Below are positions 25,877-33,365 of a stretch of DNA of 41,370 nucleotides, piece after piece. The notes under the pieces are model-generated. The model had not been told where the DNA came from, did no database searches, and saw only the letters and a list, made by a program, of their open reading frames with translations. The stretch comes from Deinococcus sp. (GTDB lineage: Bacteria; Deinococcota; Deinococci; Deinococcales; Deinococcaceae), in NCBI RefSeq assembly GCF_018260405.1, contig NZ_JAGLBG010000011.1, positions 1 through 41,370 on the forward strand, written 5' to 3'. The stretch's first letter is position 1. Each line of letters opens with the position of its first letter. The translations under genes and the position numbers were made by a program.

Positions 25877-25929
25877 TTTGCTTTACCTTGCAGCTGGCCC
25901 CGCGCAGGTACCGGGCGGGGCCGACCTCT

Positions 25930-26145
25930 TTCGGGGCGGGGTGAGATTCCCCACCGGCGGTGACTCCTATACGTGGGACAGCCCGTGAAGCCCGCGCAAT
26001 TCCATGACGCGCAGGCCCGATCCGGTGAGATTCCGGAGCCGACGGTAAACTGGCGCACGCGGGACGTGGCAAGCAGGGTAGGGGTGTCCCTCCGGCTTCA
26101 CCTTCAGCTCAGGCGTCACTAAGTCCGGATGGGAGAAAGGGGGCA
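25930..26145 (+). promoter_or_regulatory. FMN riboswitch (RFN element)
   Basis: Binds FMN and turns down the riboflavin genes. All conserved blocks are present in order: GGGGTGAGATTCCCCACCGG with CGGTGA, GAAGCCCGCG, CCGGTGAGATTCCGGAGCC with GACGGTAA, and AGTCCGGATGGGAGAAAG (26122-26139). Between GACGGT and AGTCCGG lies a long variable arm of about 70 bases. It is followed by a short hairpin and then ribD. Confidence 0.95.
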
Positions 26146-26152
26146 ACGCCCG

Positions 26153-26171
26153 GCTGACCACCCCGGTCGGC
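26153..26171 (+). promoter_or_regulatory. Hairpin between riboswitch and ribD start
   Basis: GCTGACC and GGTCGGC pair over seven bases (one G-U) with loop ACCCC, ending 11 bases before ATG 26183. There is no T-run, so the FMN switch may act on ribosome access rather than on termination. Confidence 0.5.
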
Positions 26172-26182
26172 GGCGTCACCAT

Positions 26183-27259
26183 ATGCCGTATGAAACTGTG
26201 CTGGAGCGTCCACCAGACGATGTTCACTTGATGACCCTGGCCCTGGCCGAAGCTGCTCGGGGCCTGGGCCGCACCAGTCCCAACCCGCCCGTCGGCTGCG
26301 TGATCGTGCGTGACGGCGACGTGATAGGTCGGGGCTTTCACCCGGTGGCCGGAGCGCCGCACGCCGAGGTATTTGCGCTGCGGGAGGCGGGCGAACGGGC
26401 ATGCGGGGCCACCGCCTACGTGACCCTGGAACCGTGCAGCCATTTTGGACGCACCCCGCCGTGTGCCGACGCCCTGATCGCTGCTGGAGTGGCCCGCGTG
26501 GTGGTGGCGGCGGGCGATCCCGACCCGCGTGTGAATGGGCGCGGGCTAGAAAAATTGCGGGCCGCCGGAATCAGAGTGATGACGGGTGTGCTGGAGGCCG
26601 AAGCCGTGAGGCAGCAAGCTGGGTTCCGTTCGCTGGTGCAGCGTGGGCGTCCCCACGTGATCTACAAGTACGCCATGACCCTTGACGGCAAAGTGGCTGC
26701 CAGCGGCGAGGCCAACGGCCCGGTCAGCAGCCCCGAGTCGCGTCGGCGTGTCATGCAGTGGCGCAACGAGGCCGATGCAGTGGCGGTAGGGCGCGGCACG
26801 GTTATCCTTGACGACCCGCAGCTGGGCACCCGTGAGGTCGGGGGAGGGCGCGACGCCCGCGCCGTGATCTTTGACCCCGAGGGCCGCGTTCCGGCCACAG
26901 CGCGGGCCTTGCGAGAAGGCAGCGTGCTGGTCGTGCGTCAGGGCACGCATTCCCCGCTGTTCGGCGACTCTCGCCTGACGGTGGTGGCGGCCACCTCACT
27001 TGGCGACGCTCTGGGGCAACTGGGTCAACTTGGGCTGGCGACCGTTCTGCTTGAAGGTGGGCCGACCCTTGCCAGCGCTTTTTTTGCCGAGCAGTTGATC
27101 GACGAAGTGCGCGTGTTTGTCGCGCCCAAGCTGCTGGGGGCGGGCCTGTCGCCGCTGCTTGCGCCGCTGCGCTCCATGCACGCCGCGCCGCACCTGACGG
27201 ACGTAAACACCGAACTGGTTGGTAGCGACGTGTTGATCACGGGCCTGCTTACTGACTAG
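26183..27259 (+). CDS. ribD: Bifunctional diaminohydroxyphosphoribosylaminopyrimidine deaminase / reductase
   Basis: Carries out steps 2 and 3 of riboflavin synthesis from the GTP cyclohydrolase II product. 358 residues: N-terminal deaminase with zinc ligands in HAEVFAL and PCSHFGRTPPC, preceded by RTSPNPPVGCVIV; C-terminal NADPH-dependent reductase with KYAMTLDGKVAA, VGRGTVILDDPQL and LLEGGPTLASAFF. ATG 26183 is chosen because it is the first start after the riboswitch hairpin; the frame is open earlier but runs into the riboswitch. First gene of the rib operon. Confidence 0.95.
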   Translation: MPYETVLERPPDDVHLMTLALAEAARGLGRTSPNPPVGCVIVRDGDVIGRGFHPVAGAPHAEVFALREAGERACGATAYVTLEPCSHFGRTPPCADALIAAGVARVVVAAGDPDPRVNGRGLEKLRAAGIRVMTGVLEAEAVRQQAGFRSLVQRGRPHVIYKYAMTLDGKVAASGEANGPVSSPESRRRVMQWRNEADAVAVGRGTVILDDPQLGTREVGGGRDARAVIFDPEGRVPATARALREGSVLVVRQGTHSPLFGDSRLTVVAATSLGDALGQLGQLGLATVLLEGGPTLASAFFAEQLIDEVRVFVAPKLLGAGLSPLLAPLRSMHAAPHLTDVNTELVGSDVLITGLLTD

Positions 27260-27275
27260 CCTACTTACTGACTAG
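27248..27275 (+). repeat. 12-bp direct repeat over the ribD stop codon
   Basis: CTTACTGACTAG at 27248-27259 (containing the ribD stop) recurs at 27264-27275, a 16-base period. This gives a second copy of the stop region and looks like a local duplication. Confidence 0.75.
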
Positions 27276-27323
27276 GCACACCAAAGTTGATCTTTGAATT
27301 AACCGAGCGAAGCAAGAATCGTC

Positions 27324-27394
27324 AGTACGTTGTACGTAACATCACAAGCTTTCGGAACAGCGCCGAAACCTCTCTATTCTCAAGACAACGTACT
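27324..27394 (+). other. Nested inverted repeats between ribD and ribE
   Basis: The 177-base gap is AT-rich and structured. AGTACGTTGT (27324-27333) pairs with ACAACGTACT (27385-27394), enclosing TTTCGG (27350-27355) paired with CCGAAA (27363-27368). GAATTAA upstream and TTAATTT downstream extend the symmetry. It could be an RNA processing or attenuation site, or an eroded mobile element. Confidence 0.5.
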
Positions 27395-27436
27395 TAATTT
27401 AAGGCACTGAAGAGCGGAATAAATGAAGGAGTTCAC

Positions 27437-28102
27437 ATGTTTACTGGAATCATCGAACAGACGGGGCGCGTGACTAGCGCCGCCGAAACAAATGGCAATC
27501 TGAGCGTCACCATTGCTCCCGCGCAAATGTGGACCAACCTCGAACTCGGCGAGTCTATCGCCTGTGGCGGCGCCTGCCTGACCGTCAGCGGCTGGGACGC
27601 TCACGGCTTCAGGGTGGAGCTTTCCCGCGAAACCCTCGCCAAAACGGCGCCGCACTGGGAAACTGGAAAGCGGATCAACCTCGAACGCGCCATGACTGCC
27701 GACAAACGCTTCGGCGGGCATATGGTCAGCGGGCATGTGGACGGCGTCGGTGAGCTTCTGGAGGTGCGCGAGGAACCCGGCGCGTACACCATGCGGGTGC
27801 GTGCGCCCAGGGGCCTTGCCAGGTATCTGACTCCTAAAGGCAGCATTACGGTAGATGGTGTGAGCCTGACGCTGGTGGATGTGGGCGGCCCGGCGGGCAG
27901 CCGTCCGGAGTGGCCCGTGGACGAATTTACGCTGTGGTTGGTGCCGCACACGCTAGAAGTCACCACGCTGGGCGAGTGGCAGGCGGGAACGCGAGTCAAT
28001 CTGGAAGCCGATCAGGTGGCGAAATATGTCGAGCGGCTGCTGGCTGTGCGGGAGCTGACCAGGGCCGAACTCGGCGGGCGCGGGCTGGAGGCTCAGGCAT
28101 GA
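27437..28102 (+). CDS. ribE: Riboflavin synthase (alpha chain)
   Basis: Final step: dismutation of two 6,7-dimethyl-8-ribityllumazines into riboflavin. 221 residues as two lumazine-binding barrels: MFTGIIEQTGRV with GESIACGGACLTV in the first half, HMVSGHVDGVGEL and GSITVDGVSLTLV in the second. The first CLTV loop reads ACGGACLTV where AVNGVCLTV is common. GAAGGAG lies five bases before ATG 27437. The stop overlaps the ribBA start by four bases (ATGA). Confidence 0.95.
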   Translation: MFTGIIEQTGRVTSAAETNGNLSVTIAPAQMWTNLELGESIACGGACLTVSGWDAHGFRVELSRETLAKTAPHWETGKRINLERAMTADKRFGGHMVSGHVDGVGELLEVREEPGAYTMRVRAPRGLARYLTPKGSITVDGVSLTLVDVGGPAGSRPEWPVDEFTLWLVPHTLEVTTLGEWQAGTRVNLEADQVAKYVERLLAVRELTRAELGGRGLEAQA

Positions 28103-29292
28103 CCGGCGTTCTTTCGACCATTTCCGAACTGCTTGAAGAACTCCGCGCCGGACGCCCGGTCATTTTGGTAGACGACGAAAACCGCGAAAACGAGGGCGAC
28201 TTGCTGATGCCCGCCGCCACCGCCACGCCGCAGTGGGTCAACTTTATGGCGCGGGAGGGGCGCGGGCTGATCTGCGTGACGCTGATGCCGGAGCGGGCCG
28301 AGCGTCTGGCGCTGACGCCGATGGTGGGAAACAGCACCGACCCCAACGGCACGGCCTTTACCGTCAGTGTGGACCACCGCACCAACACCACCGGCATCAG
28401 CGCCTTCGACCGCGCCGCGACCATTGCCGCGCTGCTAGACGACACCGCCGTGCCCGCCGATTTCCGCCGCCCTGGTCACATTTTTCCGCTGGTGGCCCGG
28501 CCCGGTGGCGTGCTGCGCCGCGCCGGACACACCGAAGCCGGGTGCGACCTTGCGCGGCTGGCCGGTTTTGCGCCGGTGGGCGTGATCTGCGAAATCATGG
28601 GAGACGACGGCGAGATGTCGCGTCTGCCCGACCTGCTGACCTTCGGGCAAAATCACGGGCTGAAGGTCGGCAGCATCGAGGCCCTGATCGCTTACCGTCT
28701 TCAGCATGACCCCTTTATGCAGCAGGTGGCCGAGGCAAACCTGCCAACCCGCTCTGGCGATTTCTGTATCGTTGGGTTTCAGGACTCGCTAAGCGGCGCC
28801 GAGCATGTGGCGCTGGTCATGGGCGAAATCACGCCGGAGCCGCTGCTGGTGCGCGTTCACAGCGAGTGCCTGACCGGGGACGCGTTTCACTCGCTCAAGT
28901 GCGACTGCGGCCCACAGCTCGACGCGGCGATGGAACAGATCGCCGCCGAGGGGCGCGGGGCCGTGATCTACCTGCGGCAGGAGGGCCGGGGCATCGGCCT
29001 GCTCAATAAAATTCGTGCGTATGCGCTGCAAGACGGCGGGGCCGACACGGTAGACGCCAACCTGCAACTGGGCCTGCCCGCCGACGCCCGCGACTACGGT
29101 ATCGGGGCGCAGATGCTGCACCTGCTGGGCGCCCGGCAACTGCGCGTGATGACCAATAATCCCCTCAAACTGCACTCGCTCTCGGGTTTTGGGCTGGAAG
29201 TCGTCGAGCGCGTTCCGCTGCATGTGGGCGAGGGCCAGCACAACACCGAATACCTGAAAACGAAACGGGAGCGGATGGGGCACCTGGGCTAA
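28099..29292 (+). CDS. ribBA: Bifunctional 3,4-dihydroxy-2-butanone-4-phosphate synthase / GTP cyclohydrolase II
   Basis: Makes both precursors of the riboflavin ring: the four-carbon unit from ribulose 5-phosphate and the pyrimidine from GTP. 397 residues. RibB half (1-~205): DDENRENEGDLLM, HTEAGCDLARLA. RibA half: VHSECLTGDAFHSLKCDCG with the three zinc cysteines, LRQEGRGIGLLNKI, and TNNPLKL. ATG 28099 overlaps the ribE stop; the frame is open upstream but lies inside ribE. Downstream, a MITE-like element separates it from ribH. Confidence 0.96.
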   Translation: MTGVLSTISELLEELRAGRPVILVDDENRENEGDLLMPAATATPQWVNFMAREGRGLICVTLMPERAERLALTPMVGNSTDPNGTAFTVSVDHRTNTTGISAFDRAATIAALLDDTAVPADFRRPGHIFPLVARPGGVLRRAGHTEAGCDLARLAGFAPVGVICEIMGDDGEMSRLPDLLTFGQNHGLKVGSIEALIAYRLQHDPFMQQVAEANLPTRSGDFCIVGFQDSLSGAEHVALVMGEITPEPLLVRVHSECLTGDAFHSLKCDCGPQLDAAMEQIAAEGRGAVIYLRQEGRGIGLLNKIRAYALQDGGADTVDANLQLGLPADARDYGIGAQMLHLLGARQLRVMTNNPLKLHSLSGFGLEVVERVPLHVGEGQHNTEYLKTKRERMGHLG

Positions 29293-29341
29293 ATGCCCTT
29301 GCTGTCGTCAGTTGCATCATCTCACAGACCTTTTTGACACC

Positions 29342-29482
29342 TAGAGCAGTTCTCCGAATGATGGGCATGTCGGAAAAACACCGCCGCCCCCTTTATTCTC
29401 CGTCCTGCTCTTTCTTTTCCACTCGTTCCATTCGGCAAAAAGATGCTCAAAAGAGCACCATCTTTTTGCAAAATGCTCTAAG
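29342..29482 (+). mobile_element. MITE-like element, copy 2, inside the rib operon
   Basis: Starts TAGAGCAGTT and ends AATGCTCTA, giving GAGCA(G)TT inverted ends flanked by TA. The internal hairpin is perfect over 11 bp, GCAAAAAGATG with CATCTTTTTGC, with CTC-AAAA-GAG at the tip. Relative to copy 1 the stem keeps pairing where bases differ (CATC against CGTC opposite GATG). It sits between ribBA and ribH and could stop or process the operon mRNA. Confidence 0.8.
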
Positions 29483-29496
29483 TACAGGAGAACGCC

Positions 29497-29961
29497 ATGC
29501 AAAAAATCGAAGCCAACCTGCTTGCCCATGACCTTAAATTCGCCGTCGTCTCGACCCGCTGGAACCACCTGATCGTGGACCGGCTGGTAGAAGGCGCGGA
29601 ACTGGCCTTTGTGCAGCACGGCGGCAAAACCGAACATCTTGATCACTACCTCGTGCCCGGTTCCTACGAGGTGCCGCTGGTGGCCCGTAAGCTGGCCGAG
29701 TCGGGCAAATACGACGCGGTGGTCTGCCTGGGGGCTGTCATCAAGGGCGATACCGACCACTACGACTTCGTGGCAGGCGGCGTGGCGAGCGGCATCCTGA
29801 ACACTTCGCTACACACGGGCGTGCCGGTCGCGTTCGGCGTGCTGACCACCGACACTGTCGAGCAAGCACTTAACCGCGCCGGAATCAAGGCCGGGAACAA
29901 GGGCGGCGAGGCGGTGCTGGCGATGATCGAAACGGCCAACCTCTTGCGGCAGATCGGCTGA
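29497..29961 (+). CDS. ribH: 6,7-dimethyl-8-ribityllumazine synthase
   Basis: Condenses the RibA/RibD-derived pyrimidine with dihydroxybutanone phosphate; usually assembles as pentamers or 60-mers. 154 residues with FAVVSTRWNHLIVDRLVEGA, VPGSYEVPLVA, VCLGAVIKGDTDHYDFV (catalytic His) and FGVLTTDTVEQAL. ACAGGAG lies six bases before ATG 29497. It is the last rib gene; translation signals are intact after the inserted element. Confidence 0.96.
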   Translation: MQKIEANLLAHDLKFAVVSTRWNHLIVDRLVEGAELAFVQHGGKTEHLDHYLVPGSYEVPLVARKLAESGKYDAVVCLGAVIKGDTDHYDFVAGGVASGILNTSLHTGVPVAFGVLTTDTVEQALNRAGIKAGNKGGEAVLAMIETANLLRQIG

Positions 29962-29964
29962 TCC

Positions 29965-29994
29965 CCCCGTATAGACTGGTATTAATAGACGGGG
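29965..29994 (+). terminator. Hairpin after ribH
   Basis: CCCCGTATA (29965-29973) pairs with TAGACGGGG (29986-29994) with one mismatch, directly after the stop. There is no T-tract, so it is a possible 3' end or mRNA-stabilising structure rather than a clear terminator. Confidence 0.4.
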
Positions 29995-30034
29995 TGGCTA
30001 GGCACCAGCCAGTGCACACAGGATACTGCCTGGT

Positions 30035-31660
30035 ATGAAACGACCCCTTCCTGCGCTGCTTGGTTTGACTCTGCTTTTGGCGGGCTGTGGCCAGCAGGCT
30101 TCTGAGGCCACGCCGACCATTTCCGGCACCACCAGCCCTGGCCCTGGGGTCGGCACAATCGTCAACGGCGGTGCGGGAACAGGAGGCACCACCGCGCCCA
30201 CCACCAACACCTCGGCCAACGAAATTCCCCCTGTTCCCCGTGTCGTCTCGGCGACGCCCGATTGCACGCAACCGACGATTGCCGGGGAGATCGCCAGGAC
30301 TGTCGGCCCGAATCTACAAGACCGTGGCACACTATTGCCCGCTCAGGTGTTGCCGGGCCGTGTGCAGGCGCAGGGCGTTACTGTCAAGCCTAATTCGGTC
30401 ACCGACTTGCTTTACCAGTCCAAGCAGATCCTCAACGAGCTGTATTTCGGGTACAGCGCCGTAGACCTCAATGGGCTGCATGAGGCTGCCTACCAGTCAT
30501 TCAAGACTACGTTTCCCAGTGCCCTTAACAGTTACCCGGTTACCGACGCGGTTGATCCCCTGATGGCCAGGTATATCGGCGGGGTAAAGGACGACCATAC
30601 CTATTACCTTGACGCGGCACACATGGCGAATTTCAACGGCGCGACCACGAATGCCGCGCAGCCTGCTCCGCGCTTCGGGTTTGTGATGGTCGCTCCTACG
30701 ACCACTGAAGGCGTCCTGATCACCGATGTACAGGCTGGTGGACCAGCTTTTGTCGCTGGGCTGCGCCGGGGTGATGTGGTGCTGGGTGTAGACGGGCAGA
30801 ACCTGAAACGCACGGTGCAGCCGGGTCACAGTGCTGATGGTAGCGTGGACGATTCCCAGCAGGACGCCCTTTACAGCAGGTTATTCTCGGCAGCGGCCCT
30901 CAAGCAGACCGGCATTCCTTTTCTGGTTCGGCGCGGCAGCGAAACCCGCACGGTTACGGTGACTGCGGCGATTCTCGGCGGCACCGAACTTCCCTGGGGT
31001 GAAGTGCGCCAGGACGCGAACGGTAAGGCGTACTACTACTTGCGTATACCGTCTTTTGAAGGGAAGGGCATTGCCGACCAGGTTCACCGGCTGGTTGCTC
31101 AGGCCAGTGCTCAGAATGTCGGTGGGATTGTGGTAGACCTGCGCGACAACGGCGGGGGGATGGTTCGGGAGTACGTCGGAGCTGTCGGCGCTTTTGCGCC
31201 TGCCACCGCTGGCGAATCGATTCATTACCTGGACGCCTCGCAGACAACCATCAGTTACGTCAACGGTAGGGTGCAGTACGCGACAAATTGTAGCAACACC
31301 CCGCAGACCGCTCTGATAGTCAGTGCTCCGTCGCGCTGGTCTGGAAAGGTCGCGGTGCTGCTTGACCAGGGCAGCGCCAGCGCCAGCGAAATGTTCAGCC
31401 AGAACATCCGGCAGGGCGGCCATAGCATCCTGATTGGTGAGGAGAGCTATGGCGTGGGCAACACCAGCACCTTTGTTCTGCCCCTGCCAGTCAGCCGTGG
31501 CCTAAGTGTGACTGCTGGGCGAGTCTACGTGGGCAGCGTGGCCGCGACGGAGACTGTGAAGCCTGACATCAGGGTCGCCAACGATACCGAAGCTCTGGCC
31601 GTCACCGGGAATGACACCGCGCTGGCTCAGGCCTTTCAAAGCCTATCTGGACAGCCGTGA
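30035..31660 (+). CDS. S41-like peptidase lipoprotein with PDZ domain, catalytic Lys missing
   Basis: Exported lipoprotein of 541 residues: signal MKRPLPALLGLTLL with lipobox LAGC (Cys 18), then a Gly/Thr-rich linker to about residue 65. A helical domain (about 120-190) with GGVKDDHTYYLD is followed by a PDZ-like domain (GVLITDVQAGGPAFVAGLRRGDVVLGVDG) and the S41 core with YLRIPSF, GIVVDLRDNGGG and nucleophile-type QGSASASEMF. The Lys and Gln of the Tsp/CtpA dyad (GKG..Q) are replaced in GEESYGVGN. The His of DDHTYYL could serve in a Ser-His mechanism as in the tricorn-type branch, or the protein may be non-catalytic. GATACT seven bases before ATG suggests a leaderless start. Convergent with the MBL gene. 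Confidence 0.85.
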   Translation: MKRPLPALLGLTLLLAGCGQQASEATPTISGTTSPGPGVGTIVNGGAGTGGTTAPTTNTSANEIPPVPRVVSATPDCTQPTIAGEIARTVGPNLQDRGTLLPAQVLPGRVQAQGVTVKPNSVTDLLYQSKQILNELYFGYSAVDLNGLHEAAYQSFKTTFPSALNSYPVTDAVDPLMARYIGGVKDDHTYYLDAAHMANFNGATTNAAQPAPRFGFVMVAPTTTEGVLITDVQAGGPAFVAGLRRGDVVLGVDGQNLKRTVQPGHSADGSVDDSQQDALYSRLFSAAALKQTGIPFLVRRGSETRTVTVTAAILGGTELPWGEVRQDANGKAYYYLRIPSFEGKGIADQVHRLVAQASAQNVGGIVVDLRDNGGGMVREYVGAVGAFAPATAGESIHYLDASQTTISYVNGRVQYATNCSNTPQTALIVSAPSRWSGKVAVLLDQGSASASEMFSQNIRQGGHSILIGEESYGVGNTSTFVLPLPVSRGLSVTAGRVYVGSVAATETVKPDIRVANDTEALAVTGNDTALAQAFQSLSGQP

Positions 31661-31863
31661 GGCTCGTGGGGCGAGTTTCCGCCAAATGATCGGGCAGGCG
31701 GCAAGTTAGACAAAACCCATGTCATGCTTGGCTTTTTTCTGCCACCGGATCAGAAGCCGCCGAAAACGGTTGAACCAATTGTGACTGCCCTCTACAACCC
31801 AACGGCGTGGGGGGGAGCGCTCTGGGTCAGTCGGTGAAGGTAACGCAGTTGGTGGTGTGCGGC
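31661..31863. other. Gap between convergent S41 and MBL genes
   Basis: No gene, tRNA or clear terminator seen in these 203 bases. A TTTTTT run at about 31733-31738 follows only weak pairing. CCGCC / GGCGG at about 31680-31700 could form a short stem. Confidence 0.3.
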
Positions 31864-32907
31864 TCACAGCACCCGAACATACTGCGCCGCCGCCTCCCCC
31901 TCCCGCCGCAACTCGCCGCGCTCCTCTTGATACTCCACCCAGGTCGCTACAGCCTGAAGCTGAAGCAGCGCCAGCGCCGGGTGCGAGGGGCCGGGGTAGA
32001 GGCCGCCCGCAAGTTGGGCGGTAGTGAGCGGCTCGGCGCAGCGGTCACGCACCACGCCGAGCCGCCCGAGGTGACTGCGGGTGAGCGCCGCTGCGCGGGC
32101 CTGAAAAGTGGGCCAGTCCATCGGGTCGTCGTGCCCCGCCAGCACAAGGCTTATCCCTTCCAGGGCGCTCAGGCGGGCAAGCGAGTCTAGGTACACCCGC
32201 AGCCCGCTTCCGGCCTCGTAGCTGTGTGGCACGAGGCGGGGGCTGGTGCCGGTCATCACCTGGTCGGCGCACAGCAGGAGGTCGTCCACGCGTAAGCACA
32301 CCTGTCCGGAGGAGTGGCCCGCCGCCTCTATGACTTCAAAGCGGCTGTCCAGCACGTCGCCGCCGCGCAGGGTAGTGTGCACCGAAACAGGCGTCAGCCC
32401 CCGCACGCTGCCCTGCGGAAAGCGCTTCAAGTTGCCGAGCAAGGCGGGGTCGGCTCCGGCTTGCGCCAGAAAGCGGGCCATCCGCGCTTCCTCGTCGGCC
32501 AGTGCCCCGGCGGGGTCTTCCAGCACCTCCCGCGTGAGGCGCGAGGCCGCTACCGGAGCCGCCGTGCGCCCAAGCAGCCAGGGCAGGCCGCCGCAGTGGT
32601 CAAAGTGGGCGTGGGTCACGACGATGCGCGACAGGTCTGCCCATGTTACCCCCTCGCCCCACTCCCGCCGCACCGCTGCCAGACCCGCGTCCAACGCACC
32701 CAGGCTCTGCGGGAGCGGCGTTCCGGTGTCTATCAGGGCCGCGTAGGCGCCGTCTAGGTAAAGGTAAGCGTGGGCGGTGAACATTTCCAGAATAGGGACG
32801 GTGAGGGTATACACCCGCGCCCCCGACGCGGTGAGGTGACGGACAGGGCGGGTGTGGGCCTGGAGAGGCAACGCCGCGCCCTCAGCCCAGCGCGGGCGGC
32901 CCGTCAC
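31864..32907 (-). CDS. Metallo-beta-lactamase-fold hydrolase
   Basis: Two-metal MBL-fold enzyme, about 347 residues. Metal ligands: THAHFDHCGG, His in EAAGHSSGQ, Asp in LLLCADQVM and His in LVLAGHDDP. The Asp-His-type layout with a C-terminal helical extension (~residues 255-347) resembles glyoxalase II-like or acyl-hydrolase members; the substrate cannot be told. The first ~30 residues are not part of the fold, so a start later than GTG 32907 is possible (ARVYTLTV begins the first strand). GTG 32907 overlaps the stop of the upstream hydratase fragment (GTGA), suggesting the two were once a coupled operon. Confidence 0.85.
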   Translation of the reverse strand: MTGRPRWAEGAALPLQAHTRPVRHLTASGARVYTLTVPILEMFTAHAYLYLDGAYAALIDTGTPLPQSLGALDAGLAAVRREWGEGVTWADLSRIVVTHAHFDHCGGLPWLLGRTAAPVAASRLTREVLEDPAGALADEEARMARFLAQAGADPALLGNLKRFPQGSVRGLTPVSVHTTLRGGDVLDSRFEVIEAAGHSSGQVCLRVDDLLLCADQVMTGTSPRLVPHSYEAGSGLRVYLDSLARLSALEGISLVLAGHDDPMDWPTFQARAAALTRSHLGRLGVVRDRCAEPLTTAQLAGGLYPGPSHPALALLQLQAVATWVEYQEERGELRREGEAAAQYVRVL

Positions 32908-33182
32908 CTCACCGCCTGCGCGGATAGGGCGACCACCGGCTTGCCGAGTTTTTCAATACGCCTGAGTTGCGCGTTCACCGCTTCAATGCTGCCCAACGGC
33001 TCTTGTGCCTGGCCAAGCGGAGTCGCCAGAAAGCCATTGAGGTCGCCCCCGGCAAAGAAGGTGGACTTGTCCGGGCGCACCACCGCGCCTTTGATGTCCT
33101 GGTCGGCTCCTGGCCTGTCCAGCTTCAAGGAGAAGCTGGGCATGAAGTCGCCGTCTCTCTCATAGCGGATGTGGTTGCTCAT
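32904..33182 (-). pseudogene. Remnant of an enoyl-CoA hydratase / 3-hydroxyacyl-CoA dehydrogenase N-terminus
   Basis: 92 codons from ATG 33182 with GGGAG seven bases upstream. It starts like a FadJ-type multienzyme (NHIRYERDGD) and keeps IKGAVV and STFFAGGDLNGFL, the oxyanion-hole segment of the crotonase fold. Between LKLDRPG and ADQDIKG some 25-30 residues expected in the family are missing, and it ends at GKPVVALSAQAVR where the second oxyanion segment should begin. More than 600 residues of a normal multienzyme, or about 170 of a simple hydratase, are absent, so it cannot be active. It overlaps the MBL gene by four bases. Confidence 0.7.
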
Positions 33183-33365
33183 GGTTGCGCTCCCTGGTGG
33201 TCACTGTCTTTGACGAAGTCCGTCCACCGCTCTAGCTCGTCTTACGTTCACCGTCTTGTCCGGCACGTTCAAGTCTGTCATAACGGTGCGGGCACGACTG
33301 GGAACGCCTCACTTTAAAGAGGTCGGTATCGTCCGCGCTCAGGCCCGCGCCGCTCCCGCCGGAGG

